Assembly: GCF_048544455.1 (NCBI RefSeq)
Contig: NC_133534.1
Coordinates: 36,828,217-36,892,216 of the forward strand
DNA length: 64,000 bases
Reading direction: 5' to 3'
Source: Silene latifolia
Lineage: Eukaryota; Streptophyta; Magnoliopsida; Caryophyllales; Caryophyllaceae
Shown here: positions 33,884-45,638 of the stretch, piece by piece
How the letters are laid out: each line of letters begins with the position of its first letter
Numbering within the stretch: the first letter of the stretch is position 1
Program-made: the position numbers and the translations under genes
The notes under the pieces: generated by a model
Told to the model about the DNA's origin: nothing
Database searches by the model: none
The model's input: the letters and a program-made list of their open reading frames with translations, nothing else

Positions 33884-35197
33884 TGATACGTGCATTTTAT
33901 ATAGTCTTTTTAGCCTATTTTATGCACGTATTTCTATGCTTTTATCGTGGTTTTATGCTACGAAATGCCCCGGATATGCTACTTTGGTGTATTTTGTCTT
34001 AATTGCAGGAATGAACCATAAAGTAGTAGATTCATGCCTTTTACCGTCCGTTATGCATGCATTTGGAGGAAGAGATAATTTGGAGCGGGAAATATTGTTG
34101 TCTTGGGATGCGTGAAGCTATTTCGGGAGCTAAAAGGCCAAGTCAAAGACCAAATTACAAGACCAACACGAGCTGGAACCAGGAACCACTCGATCGAGCA
34201 GTTTCTTTTGGTCGATCGAGTAAACAGACGAAGGAACTGTTCGATCTAGGGGCCAACTGTTCGATCGAGCCTTATCTTTTGGTCGATTGAGTAAACAGAC
34301 GCAGGAACTGTTCGATCGAGTGACTTAACTGTTCGATCGAGTAATTACAAGCTATTGGGCCTCAATTTACGTTAAGCTTAGATTAGGTTTATGTTTTGAG
34401 GCTATAAAATAAATCTAAGAGGAGGACGTTAGGGCACTCCCTCTTCACCTCTCTAATTACCTTTTCTTCGGATTGCTACTGTTACTTTTGTTCTTTCATT
34501 TCCGGATCATTTATTTCAGTAATCCTTTCTTCCCTTTTCTCTCTTTAATTTAATTTAATGTTTATTATTTGTTCTTTCTTTATTCCTTGTTCTCCCTTAA
34601 TTATACATAGCTAATTCCCCTAGTATGTTAGGATTAGGGAAGCCGTGGTAGCGATGTTTTAATTGACTTATATAGATTAGTCTTGCGATAGGAATTGTAT
34701 TAGGCAATTTAATTGTTATCCGGTCGAATGAATGCATGCAGGAGACCATAAATTTAGTTAACCCCGACCTAGATCGAAAGATTGGAAGGGAAGGCTTGCT
34801 TAATTACAATAGGGTATTGCAGTGAGGGCGAAAGTTAAGCTGTTACGCTCTAGGGCGGTTTAAGGACCGAAAGGTGACGACCATAGCTCTTCTTATCAAT
34901 AGTCTAATCGCCGTAGTATTCCCGATAGTATAAGATCTGATAGCTGCCACGGTAGACCGACTCCTAGCATACTTCCTTTCTCTTATTTTTAATTTCCTTT
35001 ATTCTCTTCTCTTGCCTTTAGTTTCAGTAGTTTAGTTAGTTCACAATCAATTCAAAACCCCCATTTCTGTGACACCCTGACAGACCGAATTAAACAGATA
35101 ATTAGCAAAATAGCCTCCCTGTGGAGATCGACCCTACTTGCTGCTAGCTTCTGTTAGTTGTTTTTAGGTTTATTTTTGGTACATAACGACCGTATCA
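33884..35197 (+). repeat. 5' LTR of the Athila-like element
   Basis: A TATA box (tataaaat) lies at 34403-34410. At 34188-34345 there are seven sites of the tcgatcga palindrome, two of them with a one-base change, mostly in the alternating contexts actcgatcgagc, ggtcgatcgagt and gttcgatcgag. Confidence 0.94.
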
Positions 35198-35202
35198 AAT
35201 TT

Positions 35203-35220
35203 TGGCGCCGTTGCCGGGGA
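35203..35220 (+). promoter_or_regulatory. Primer-binding site, tRNA-Asp type
   Basis: tggcgccgttgccgggga is the complement of the 3' end of plant tRNA-Asp(GTC) including CCA. It starts five bases after the LTR. Confidence 0.88.
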
Positions 35221-35915
35221 GGCGACGCTTTTTATCTGTTTTAATTTTGTCTGTTTTTTTTTTGCCTCAAGGGAAGACTGAGTACCTTGAGGCCGTTCTA
35301 ATCTTTTTCTTCAGCGCTGTTTTGATAGGTCTACAGGTCTATTAGTCAGTTTTTAGAGAAAGATTATCGAAGGGAAGGCTTGAGTACCTTCGATTCTTTG
35401 CCAAGATGACGTCCGTTTCCCGACTTATTGCTCAGTTTGAAGCTTAAACTGAAAAATCTGCCAATTGGGAGAGGAAAGATTCTTGGGGTTGTGGTTATTA
35501 CTATGATGTCGCTCCTCGACCACAACCGTTGATGCAACAAGGCTATCAACAGCCTTGTTATTTGTTTCCACCGCAACCAACCCCTTCACCTGCTAGGAAT
35601 GATGAGGTGGAAGAATCAAGTCAACAATATTGGCACTTGCACTACAGTGTCATAATTCTAGTGCGGAATTTGATAGCCGTATGAAGAAGCTAGAGACTCG
35701 GTATGATCAATAAATTACTGAGCAAGAGCAATGTGAGACGGTTTATGCTATCAACACCGACACCATTCCGTTTCATGAAGATACCCCGGAGGATGATTTA
35801 GACGTGTTTTTGGAATTAATACTTGCTGCGTGCAATGCGGACACTCGATCGAGTGATAAAACTTGTCGATCGAACGAAGCTGGAAGGGATCACCACGATC
35901 GAATAAACTCGATCA
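35221..35915 (+). pseudogene. Gag relic of the Athila-like element
   Basis: A leader and broken frames. A Gln/Pro-rich stretch near 35510-35600 (QQGYQQPCYLFPPQPT-like) is typical of Athila gag C-termini. The N-terminal capsid region is not recognisable, and there are stops in all frames. Confidence 0.5.
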
Positions 35916-36100
35916 TTGTTCGATCGATCGATCACCAGGAAGGAGAACCTCGATCGAACAGTCACAAAGTCTGTTCGATCGAGCACGGCTAAAGAACAAG
36001 ATCTGGATCGAACAGTCTCTGTGACTGTTCGATCGAGCAAAATGCGTGAAGAAAGCTCTCGATTGAGTACTGTGATACCTCGATCGAATTGCCTTGCTAT
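35840..36100 (+). repeat. TCGATCGA palindrome cluster within the gag/protease ORF
   Basis: About eleven sites, perfect or one base off, with spacing near 15-35 bp. Several are framed as gaacagtc...gactgttc inverted arms (for example 35957-35983 and 36009-36035). They lie inside the open frame and encode Asp-Arg-rich low-complexity protein. Confidence 0.85.
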
Positions 36101-37216
36101 GGACAGCACTGATACGTCAATAATGCTTATTTCTAATGACGATAAAAAGGAACATATAGTCAACTCCTATCCTGTTCAAGTTCCTTATCCACAACAATTG
36201 CTACCACACCGTGCATTCCAGGACCGTATCCGAGATCTCAATGTCGCTGATCACTACAAAGCGATGATTGCCCAGGTACCCTCTTATTCTGAATTTATTG
36301 GTCAAATTAATTGGTCTAAGAAGGATATTAGTGATGTTAAGGCGGTAATGAATGTTGCTATGATCAAGAGTGTAGTGCACTTCTTGAAATGGGACCCCGC
36401 CAAAATGTCGACCCAGGTCATTTTTCTATACCTTGTTCAATAGGGACCCATTCAATTGATAATGCTTTATGTGACCTAGGAGCTAGTATTAGCGTTTTAC
36501 CTTTGTCTCTTGCCTCGAAATTTGGCTTGACTAAGTTCACACGCGCTAAAACAACTGTTCAGCTAGCTGACCATTCTTATGTACGGGTCAAAGGAGCTTT
36601 ACATGACGTACCTGTTAGGATCGGGAATTTCTATATTCCCGCAGATTTCATTGTCTTAAACATACCCGAAGACCGCAATGTTCCCATTATTTTGGGACGA
36701 CCATTTTTGTGCACTGCTGGCGCAATTATCGATGTCGGGGTTGGGACACTTACCTTTCAGGTCGGAGGGGAGGACTTGGTTTTTACTAAGTCTGATGACC
36801 CTAGGGAACCCATGCACATCACGCCATGTGATGATGTCCCTCATGAAGAGTCCTTTGATATACCGTCTGATAGTCCTTCTGAGTCACATTTTATTCTTTG
36901 CTTTTATGACGCCTCCGCCCTATTGCGGGAGCGGGTGGAGGAACGTGTCTTTGTTTCTCTTTCTACAGGTCTTGACAAGTTCAAAGACCCGGGAGGTGAG
37001 ATGGGTGCTCTTAGCATGAAGTCTGGAACTGCCTGGATAGACGACCCAGGAGGAGGTGTTGATAAAGCTACACCGTCTAGGAAAAAGCTGCTTGATGAGG
37101 TGATAGATTGGGACCGGATCTTTGTGGGAAGTCTCTTTGTTCTTACATTGCCAAGTCTGTGGAGGCGGATGTCCTTTGACGATTCTTTGAAGCTACCGCG
37201 TCTAGTCGAGGCCTAG
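35916..37216 (+). pseudogene. Gag-tail/aspartic protease ORF of the Athila-like element
   Basis: The first frame (35916-36443) runs through HRAFQDRIRDLNVADHYKAM and HFLKWDPAKMS. A single-base shift near 36405 moves to a second frame (to 37216) that holds the protease: NALCDLGASISVLPLSLASK as active site and VPIILGRPFLCTAGAIIDV as the C-terminal Gly-Arg-Pro motif. This is the standard Athila retropepsin-like domain. The ORF ends where reverse transcriptase should start. No polymerase domain follows. Confidence 0.85.
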
Positions 37217-37436
37217 TAGTGGGCCAATGATTTGTGCTGTTGGATGATGAGAAGAAGGTCGAGCTGGGACCTGTCTGAAGCTAGCGCTACCGGGAGGCAG
37301 CCCGGACTGTTTTTTTTTTTTGAACTTTTGTTGAACTATTTATTTCTCTTTAGCTTATTGTTGAACTTTAAACGCTGTTTTACGAACTCTTTATGCCTTT
37401 CTAGCTTTGGAATGCGTGTTTTGCGGGGACACGATG

Positions 37437-37625
37437 ACTCGATCGAGTAGTTTATTGCTCGATCGAGCACTTTTTGGGGAAGCCTTCACTCGATCGAGTG
37501 GTACTCGTCCTCGATCGATCAAAGTCAATAACACGCCTACTCGATCGAGTGGTTTTTCACTCGATCGAGTCCTTCCATGCACCAGTTCACTCGATCGAGC
37601 TGTTCCAAGTGCTCGATCGAGTAGT
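37437..37625 (+). repeat. Second internal TCGATCGA palindrome cluster
   Basis: Eight sites, seven with the 10-base palindrome ctcgatcgag and one cctcgatcgatc, spaced about 15-35 bp. The short open frames through it on both strands are artefacts of the repeat. Confidence 0.88.
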
Positions 37626-39367
37626 TTTGACTCCCAGCTGCTGTTTTCCATCTATGGAGCTACTGTTTGACTTTCTTTGACCTCCCATGTTCATGGTCGG
37701 TTTAGGGAGGTCCCCTCTTTATGAGGTCTTGTAAGTTTTCCGCTGTTACTCTCTTCCTCCTTTAGTTTGCATTTTCCTTTCCATGTTTTGGTACAATGGG
37801 GGCATTGTACAGTTTGGTTTGGGGAGGTTATGCATCCTTATCTGTGTCTACATCTTGTTTTTATTGCATTTCTGTCGTTTAATTTCAGTATGCATTGTTG
37901 TTTATTTTCATAAAAATCAAACATAAAAATCAAAAATCTCATAAAAATTGAAAATTTTCAATTTTTCAAAAAATATTCACGTTTATTTTTGCATATAGGT
38001 TGAGTCGGAACGGTAGATTTCCGTGATGAAATTGCACTTTAACTTGTCTTTTTACTTGAGCCTTGCACTTTATTGACACTTATTAGCTGAGTCTTGCGCA
38101 TTTCTACGAGTTTTTGTTCAAATTTAGCTGACTGTTTAGACTTGACCTGATAAATTGGCAACCTACTCTACAATTTCTGAGTTTTAGAGCCTTATAACCG
38201 GTGACATTCATGACCGGTTCATGTAGGAATTGAGAGTAGTACTCCTTGCATAGCATGTTCATCATTTTTGCACTTTTATGACATTCGATTTCTTGTCAAA
38301 TGCATACATTCGGTTTTGTGGTCGGTGTCACATGCAGGGAGGTGCTTATAAATTTTCCCCTTTTCTTATATTTTTCACCCATTTAGCTCCACTTTAGCCA
38401 AATATAGCCTTTTTGACCCATTAGCTACATCCAAAATTAAGCCTGCCTAGTCAAGCTAGTTTAGTATGTCTTTTGTGGTATGTTTATTCCGTCTGCAAGT
38501 TTGGCTCGTGTGTATTGTTGGAGTTGGTGGAAAATAAAAGAAGGAAGGAAGAAAAGAAAAGAAAAAAAAAAAGAAATTGAAAAAAAAAAAAAAAAAGTGA
38601 TACGTGAAAAAAAAAAAAGGAAAAAAAAAGAAAAAAAATTTGAATCATCAAAAATCACGTTATACAGTGAAGTAACCAGAAGAAGAAAAGTTGGAATATT
38701 TGAGCTGGTTTGATTTTGAGACCGTATGTGTTCACTTTTATATTGTGACGGTCTCACTCCTCCGTTTTATTCATATCTTTTTGAGGAGATTGTGTTTTGG
38801 GTAGTGAGGTTTGTGCCAAAGAAGGGCACTTGTGTTTGATTTTATCGGTTGAGATTTGGATGGTCCTATATGGTCTTGTTTAGGAACTAGCCTGACGCTT
38901 TACCTCCACACTACCATAAATTGTTTTGCCTTTTCTCACCTGAACCTCACTTTCCCATATCATTTGTAAGCCCTCAGCTGTGACGGACATTGTTGGTTGG
39001 AATGTATGTGTAGTACTTGAATCGTCTATCATTTTTGTTGCATGCATGTTATGTAGGTCGCAGTCTAGGTGAGTGACTGTTTCTCTTTCTCTCTTTTACA
39101 TATATTATTCACCCTTTGCTTCATGAGAGAAGAGTGACCACGTGAGAGTCCGATTTTGTTAGTCTTGCAAGGTCGATAGGTCAGCTTTATTTATGGACAT
39201 CTTATAATTTGTTTGCGTAATGACCATTGTAGCTGTAACTGTTGATTTTAGTTTGCATTAAACTGGTTCAAGTAGACAAGTTAAGCTAGCTCTGAGTTAT
39301 TACTTCCGTTCCATTAGTTGCATTTTAGTTTACTCGGGGACGAGTAAAGGTTTGGTTTGGGGAGATT
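37626..39367 (+). other. Non-coding 3' part of the Athila-like element
   Basis: Two phrases ending in gtttggtttggggag occur, at about 37810-37828 and 39351-39364. The second abuts the 3' LTR and is the polypurine-rich priming region. An almost pure purine stretch lies at 38525-38645. No envelope-like frame seen. Confidence 0.65.
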
Positions 39368-40682
39368 TGATACGTGCATTTTATATAGTCTTTTTAGCCT
39401 ATTTTATGCACGTATTTCTATGCTTTTATCCTGGTTTTATGCTACGAAATGCCCCGGATATGCTACTTTGGTGTATTTTGTCTTAATTGCAGGAATGAAC
39501 CATAAAGTAGTAGATTCATGCCTTTTACCGTCCGTTATGCATGCATTTGGAGGAAGAGATAATTTGGAGCGGGAAATATTGTTGTCTTGGGATGCGTGAA
39601 GCTATTTCGGGAGCTAAAAGGCCAAGTCAAAGACCAAATAATAAGACCAACACGAGCTGGAACCAAGAACCACTCGATCGAGCAGTTTCTTTTGGTCGAT
39701 CGAGTAAACAGACGAAGGAACTGTTCGATCTAGTGGCCAACTGTTCGATCGAGCCTTATCTTTAGGTCGATCGAGTAAACAGACGCAGGAACTGTTCGAT
39801 CGAGTGACTTAACTGTTCGATCGAGCAATTACAAGCTATTGGGCCTCAATTTACGTTAAGCTTAGATTAGGTTTATGTTTTGAGGCTATAAAATAAATCT
39901 AAGAGGAGGACGTTAGGGCACTCCCTCTTCACCTCTCTAATTACCTTTTCTTCGGATTGCTACTGTTACTTTTGTTCTTTCATTTCCGGATCATTTATTT
40001 CAGTAATCCTTTCTTCCCTTTTCTCTCTTTAATTTAATTTAATGTTTATTATTTGTTCTTTCTTTATTCCTTGTTCTCCCTTAATTATGCATAGCTAATT
40101 CCCCTAGTATGTTAGGATTAGGGAAGCCGTGGTAGCGATGTTTTAATTGACTTATATAGATTAGTCTTGCGATAGGAATTGTATTAGGCAATTTAATTGT
40201 TATCCGGTCTAATGAATGCATGCAGGAGACCATAAATTTAGTTAACCCCGACCTAGATCGAAAGATTGGAAGGGAAGGCTTGCTTAATTACAATAGGGTA
40301 TTGCAGTGAGGGCGAAAGTTAAGCTGTTTACGCTCTAGGGCGGTTTAAGGACCGAAAGGTGACGACCATAGCTCTTCTTATCAATAGTCTAATCGTCGTA
40401 GTATTCCCGATAGTATAAGATCTGATAGCTGCCACGGTAGACCGACTCCTAGCATACTTCCTTTCTCTTATTTTTAATTTCCTTTATTCTCTTCTCTTGC
40501 CTTTAGTTTCAGTAGTTTAGTTAGTTCACAATCAATTCAAAACCCCCATTTCTGTGACACCCTGACAGACCGAATTAAACAGATAATTAGCAAAATAGCC
40601 TCCCTGTGGAGATCGACCCTACTTGCTGCTAGATTCTATCAGTTGTTTTTAGGTTTATTTTTGGTACATAACGACCGTATCA
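39368..40682 (+). repeat. 3' LTR of the Athila-like element
   Basis: 1315 bp. One base longer than the 5' LTR (an extra t in ctgtttacgctc). Confidence 0.94.
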
Positions 40683-40687
40683 GCAGG

Positions 40688-41134
40688 CACTGCGTCTCTT
40701 GGAAGAGGCGCAACACTTGCTGCGTGCTTTCCCAAGTGGTTTCCTCCTGCGGAAGAAAGATTTCCGTGTTTTGGTTATGGAATAACGGATTAATCTTGTT
40801 TTCCTTAATATTTTGTGTGAATATTACGGGAAATTCTTTTCCATAGATTAAAAGATTGCGAAAATATGGAATAGAAATATCCGGAACATTCCAGAACATT
40901 CTGACTCGGTTTTAGAAAATGAAGACGGTTTTTTTACCCGGACTCCAAATGTACTCTAATTACTGCCAAAACGACCGTATCGGCACGTAGATGACAATTA
41001 AGAGGTAGACACCAGTGTTTGAGCGATCACTTGACGATAAACTTACAAACTGTCACAAATCGTTCCGCGTACCAAACATGCGGCCCAATCATCACCGAGT
41101 GGTTTGCGGGAGGTGCAGAAATGAGGTATCTAAA
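40688..41134 (-). repeat. 5' LTR of the outer gypsy, outer portion
   Basis: Continues the LTR after the Athila-like insertion and matches 8761-9205. The LTR terminus reads taaa where the other copy has taca. Confidence 0.9.
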
Positions 41135-41466
41135 AATTGTTCAAACTATAAACCATCTGCTTTGGTCCTAAGTTGTTCCTTTTTTTTTACGAAATGGCAC
41201 AACTTAAAATACCCATATAAGGGAGGGGAAACATAAATATATAACAAACAAAGAAGTCATAGCTATACAAACACAAATATTTAACCAACCCAGTGAACAT
41301 GTCCGAAAATAAGGCCGTACAACAGGGCCATAATTAAGATCCAAAATGAGGCCATACATTAGAGCCATAACTAATATCCAAAATAAGGCCATCCATCAGG
41401 GCCATAATTATCCAAAATAAGGCCATACATTAGGCCCATAAACAACATCCAACCATGACATGTCTA
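41135..41466. repeat. MULE 1 resumes; short tandem repeat of about 45-50 bp
   Basis: 41135-41200 continues the tandem unit interrupted at 6884. At 41305-41450 the phrase ccaaaataaggccatacat(t/c)agggccataa recurs four times with variation. Confidence 0.75.
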
Positions 41467-44400
41467 CTACTTCTGGGCAGCTGATTTCCTCCCCCTGCTG
41501 CGGGTGTTAGTCGGGTAGGTTCTGTGACTAGTAATGCCAATGTCATCAAGGCCAAGGGAAAATGAAGGCGCCTGCACCATTTCCACATTCACAAGTGCAT
41601 CCAACTTTTCGCCAAGCGCATTCCAAGCAGCAACAAACCCCGGTGAACCTAACGCGTGCGTAAATGACCCCTGGGACTGTTCGCCTTCACCCACAGCACT
41701 TGTCACAGATTCTGACTAAAGCTCGTCTGCAACTCCCTCCTGGGCTGCCAACTCATGCATTAGGCTCTTGTTCATAACGGAGACCACTGAAAGGTTCCTC
41801 CTTGTCGTCATCCAATTGCGGACTCGCACCTATACAAAATGAAATGATATAATGTAAATATAACCAATGCAAATGGTCACATACTGATTGCAGACGTAAG
41901 CATTAAAAGATGAAGAATGTTAGCTGCCAACATTTATAACCAATCTGGTCACATACTGACTGAAGACATCAACATTAAAAAAGATGAAAGAAGAGAGCGT
42001 ATATCATTATACGAGGCCTGCAATTCCTCATCGGTCTGAAGGCCTTCAGGTAGTGGGAGTTGAATAAATCTGGATGGAGGTCCCCTAGAAGCTGGTTCCT
42101 GGTCATCTGTGCGACGGTACAGGCGCTTCACCTGGTGCCTTGATATTGGATATGTGCCCAGCTCCCAAATACCAATCCCAAAGCCGCGATGATGCGGTTA
42201 TGCAGCAACTTCCGGGGCCATTTTCTCCTTCAATCGCTCAAGAGTCCAATGCTGAACAAGCGGTAGGCTAATCGGTTCTGGGAGTCCCCACTAAGTCAGA
42301 CGGTGGAAGTATATCATCTGTAGAAGCATTTAGACAACCTCCTACATTCTTGGTGTCGTTGGACCTCCACGACTCAACTGCTTGGTTGAGACGTAGCAAC
42401 ACCAATGAACACCAGTCAAGTTATGAAATAGAGTCCACATCCTCCACTGCTTTCACCAAGCGTAAGTCGATACGATTGTGCACAGTTGGTGCAAGGAAAG
42501 TCCCCATAGCAAAGACCACAAACATTTTCTTAAAATCAGCACCCCCGTCAGTCAGCCCCAACATCGTTACTCTAACACTCTCTATTGATATCTCATCTTT
42601 CTTCGTGACCTTGAAACCTTCACGCCAAATCTGTGCAAATTCCTGATCGGTCCTCGGTTCTATTGTTTTGTCAGTACACGGTAGCATGAAGGCATCGTAG
42701 ACATCATGTTTGGTTAGAACAAATTGGACATGGCGGTTAAACAAGAACATCCTTGAACTAGGGTCATATTTATGGAGCAACTAGTCGACCATCTGATGAT
42801 AAAAAGCGTGTGTCTTCAACTCTAGTATCCCACCAAAATCGATGTCCTCGATATCCTTTTTTTGAGCGTCTGTTAGAATAGCAATCAGATTGAACAATTG
42901 CCTCGGTGATCCATGGCCATCCACCTCCTTCTTTTTCCTACGACATAGTTCAAGCATATGTTAATATTTGTAACCAACATCCCTAACCAAATTGGTCACA
43001 TTTTACTATCAAAACACACACACAAAAGACACCAAATTCACCACACTTCGACACCATTACAAACATGCTACAATAAAATGATAACTGGTCACAAATAAAA
43101 CTATGCAACATTTCATATATAGTACATATTGATAGCTTCCAACATTCATGAATAATTTGGTCACATATTACAATCAAAACACACCAAAAAAGACACCAAA
43201 TTAACAACACTTTGACACCATTACAAACATGCTACAATAAAATGATAATTGGTCACAAATAAAACTATGCAACATTTCATATATAGTACATATTGATAGC
43301 TGCCAACATTCATGAATAATTTGGTCACATATTACAATCAAAACACACCAAAAAAGACACCAAATTAACAACACTTTGACACCATTCAAATCATGCTACA
43401 ATAAAATGAAAAATGGTGACAAATAAAACGGTGTCGCATTACATATATAGTCTTTATTTATTTGCTTATTGTCACCTAACTACATAATCCACCAAAATGA
43501 TGACAAAGATAAACCACCTAACTACATAATCAACAGACACAAATTGTTCCCAATTAATCCAAAAATTATCACCATGTCAATTACACTTCCTTCACCATAT
43601 ATAAAATAATGTGAGATGCCATCATTCCTAACCAATTTGGTCACATTTTACAATCAAAACACACCCAAAAAGAACACCAAATTCACAACACTTTGACATC
43701 ATTCAAATAATGCTACAATAAAATGAAAAATGGTGACAAATAAAACGATGCAGCATTACATATAGAGTCCATATTTATTTGCTTATTGTAACTTAACTAC
43801 ATAATCCACCAAAGTGATCACAAAGCAGGTTAATCAACATACACAAATTGTTCCCATTTAATCAAAAACTTATCACCATTTCAATTACACTTCATTCACC
43901 ATATATACAATAATGTCAGGTGCCATCATTCCTAACCAATTTGGTCACATTTTACATTTAAAACAAACCCAAAAAAGACACCAAATTCACAAACTTTGAC
44001 ACCATTCAAATAATGCTCCAATAAAATAAAAAATGGTGACAAATAAAACCATGTAGCATTACATATAGAGTCCATATTTATTTGTTTTTTGTAACCTAAC
44101 TACATAATCCACCTAAGTGATCACAAAGCTGGTTAATCAATAGACACAAATTCATCCCAATTAATCAAAAAATTGTCACCATTTCAATTACACTTCCTTC
44201 ACCATATATAAAATACTGTCAGATGTCAACATTCATAACCAAATTGGTCACATTTTACATTCAAAAGACTCAAAAAAAAGACACCAAATTCACAATACTT
44301 TGACACCATTCAAATAACGCTACAATAAACTGAAAAATGGTGACAAATAAAACCATGCAGCATTACATCTACAGTTCATATTTATTTGCTTATTTTAACC

Positions 44401-45638
44401 TAACTACATAATCCACCTAAGTGATCACAAAGGTGGTTAATCAACATACACAAATTTATCCCAAATAATCCAAAAAATTTCACCATTTCAATTACACTTC
44501 CTTCACAATATATAAAATACTGTCCCATGCCAACATTCCTAATCAATTTGGTCACATTTTATAATCAAAACACACCAGAAAAAAAAACACCCAATTGACA
44601 ACACTTTTATCTCAATGAAAGACATATAATCATTTATCTCAATCAAAACACACCAAAAAGGTGACAATTTATCAACATATAAACATTTATCTAAATGAAA
44701 GAAACATTCTCAATCAAAAAACACACCAAAAATGAGGTTGAATAACTTACTTTCCCACCACAAGAGAAGAGTCATCCCCTTTCCGCTTCTTGGATCCCTC
44801 ACCGACTTCTGCCCTCCCCTTTACAACCTTCAATGCCTTCGGCTTTAGTGGACGATCTGCACAATTACAACTATTTAGCACACGAAATGTGCACAACATA
44901 GATCCATTTGTAACCACTTCAGATTTGTAACATACGCATAAAAAATGGTCACATAAAATATTCCATAGACCATTCACCTCATTTACTGGGAAAAGGTTTT
45001 AACTTTAGTTACCTCCATTGGCTTTGACACCGTTTTCTTCTTCAGCACGCTTTTCCCAACCATTACCGCCATATTGACAGCGGCATTGACACGATATTTT
45101 TATGGCGAAAGAACATATTATTAGGATGACAACAAATTAGTGAAAAATGTAAATACAAAATTATAAACCATAAACTTGCCTTCTTCATTATCATCCTCCT
45201 GTTCATCTTCATCAACTTCTTCTTCACCCGACTCCTCAATCTCTTCCTCTTCCTCCACAGCCTTATCCTTCCCCTTACTATTACCAACGCTGAACGTCAC
45301 CTTCTTCTTCGTCCCCTTTCTCTGACATGCAAGATCTTCAATCGCATCCTCGTTCACATCCTTTTCTGCCACAACCGCTTTACCTTTTTCCCTGACTTTT
45401 GCGGCCACAACTTTCTTTCCTCTACCTTCTGTCTGAACCTCCTCTCTTGTTACCACATTCACTGAACCTAACAACAATAAAATGAACAAACAAGATTAAT
45501 GAACCCTAAGTAGACAAAACATCGGAATAATTGAAAAAAGAAACCCACTAAGTAGGAATAATTGAAATTGAAAATATGAACCAAACCTCTAGTAGTTTTC
45601 TTATTTGGCCCCCTTCTTGCTGCTTATTTCGCTGGCAT
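41467..45638 (-). pseudogene. MULE accessory gene, Ulp1-family-like N-terminal region, degenerate
   Basis: Read on minus, an ATG at 45638 is followed by a short basic exon (stop at codon 5). An exon then runs from about 45467 to 45178 with a Lys-rich then Glu/Asp-rich run. A small exon at about 44862-44755 (RPLKPKALKVVKGRAEVGEG) has a standard donor. After a repeat-filled intron, the main exon (42940-42420) has FLFNRHVQFVLTKHDVYDAF and KKMFVVFAMGTFLAPTV. Later pieces are 42131-41990 and 41835-41467, the last rich in Gly/Ser and ending in a basic tail. The FVVFAMGTFL region resembles plant MULE-carried Ulp1-type proteins (memory-based), but I do not see the cysteine-protease catalytic triad. 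At least four in-frame stops. Convergent with the transposase, like mudrB to mudrA. Confidence 0.62.
42975..44735. repeat. Tandem array of about 164-bp and 304-bp units in the accessory-gene intron
   Basis: The anchor ttggtcaca occurs near 42991, 43156, 43319, 43636, 43940, 44242 and 44546. The first steps are about 164 bp, then a 317-bp step, then three of about 303 bp. Each unit repeats caccaaattcacaacacttt and gacaaataaaac. The 304-bp unit looks like the 164-bp unit plus an extra block. Confidence 0.85.

Larger units (their letters stand above)
33884..40682 (+). mobile_element. Non-autonomous Athila-like LTR retrotransposon
   Basis: The ends are tgatacg and cgtatca. The LTRs are 33884-35197 (1314 bp) and 39368-40682 (1315 bp). 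Target duplication is acagg/gcagg (33879-33883 and 40683-40687), one mismatch. The 18-base primer site after the 5' LTR is tggcgccgttgccgggga, matching plant tRNA-Asp. The internal 4.2 kb holds a gag-tail/protease ORF but no reverse transcriptase or integrase, so it needs proteins from a relative. I count about 14 substitutions and one indel between the LTRs, about 1 percent. Confidence 0.94.
6885..41134 (-). mobile_element. Outer Ty3/gypsy LTR retrotransposon, Tat-lineage, oriented to the left
   Basis: The two long terminal repeats are 6885-9205 (3' LTR) and 31951-33883 plus 40688-41134 (5' LTR, split by a later insertion). The duplicated target aattg lies at 6880-6884 and 41135-41139. Gag-pol reads on the minus strand. 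Primer site and polypurine tract sit next to the correct LTRs. Genes antisense to gag-pol between integrase and 3' LTR, together with the very large internal region, are features of the Tat/Ogre group. I see no aspartic protease and several frame breaks, so it is not autonomous. The right LTR ends taaa instead of taca, a one-base decay of the terminal CA. Confidence 0.93.

Noticed and set aside
37391-37680. Overlapping Ser/Arg-rich reading frames on both strands
   Set aside because: They only follow the ctcgatcgag repeats; a palindromic repeat gives similar frames on both strands. No start context and no homologous domain.
38525-38645. Purine-rich stretch as a functional coding Lys/Glu-rich peptide
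   Set aside because: A low-complexity A-rich run in the non-coding end of the Athila-like element; the frame has no homologue.
42975-44735. Regularly spaced repeats that could suggest a CRISPR array
   Set aside because: Units of 164-304 bp with related sequence throughout, in a plant transposon intron. There are no short conserved repeats with unique spacers.
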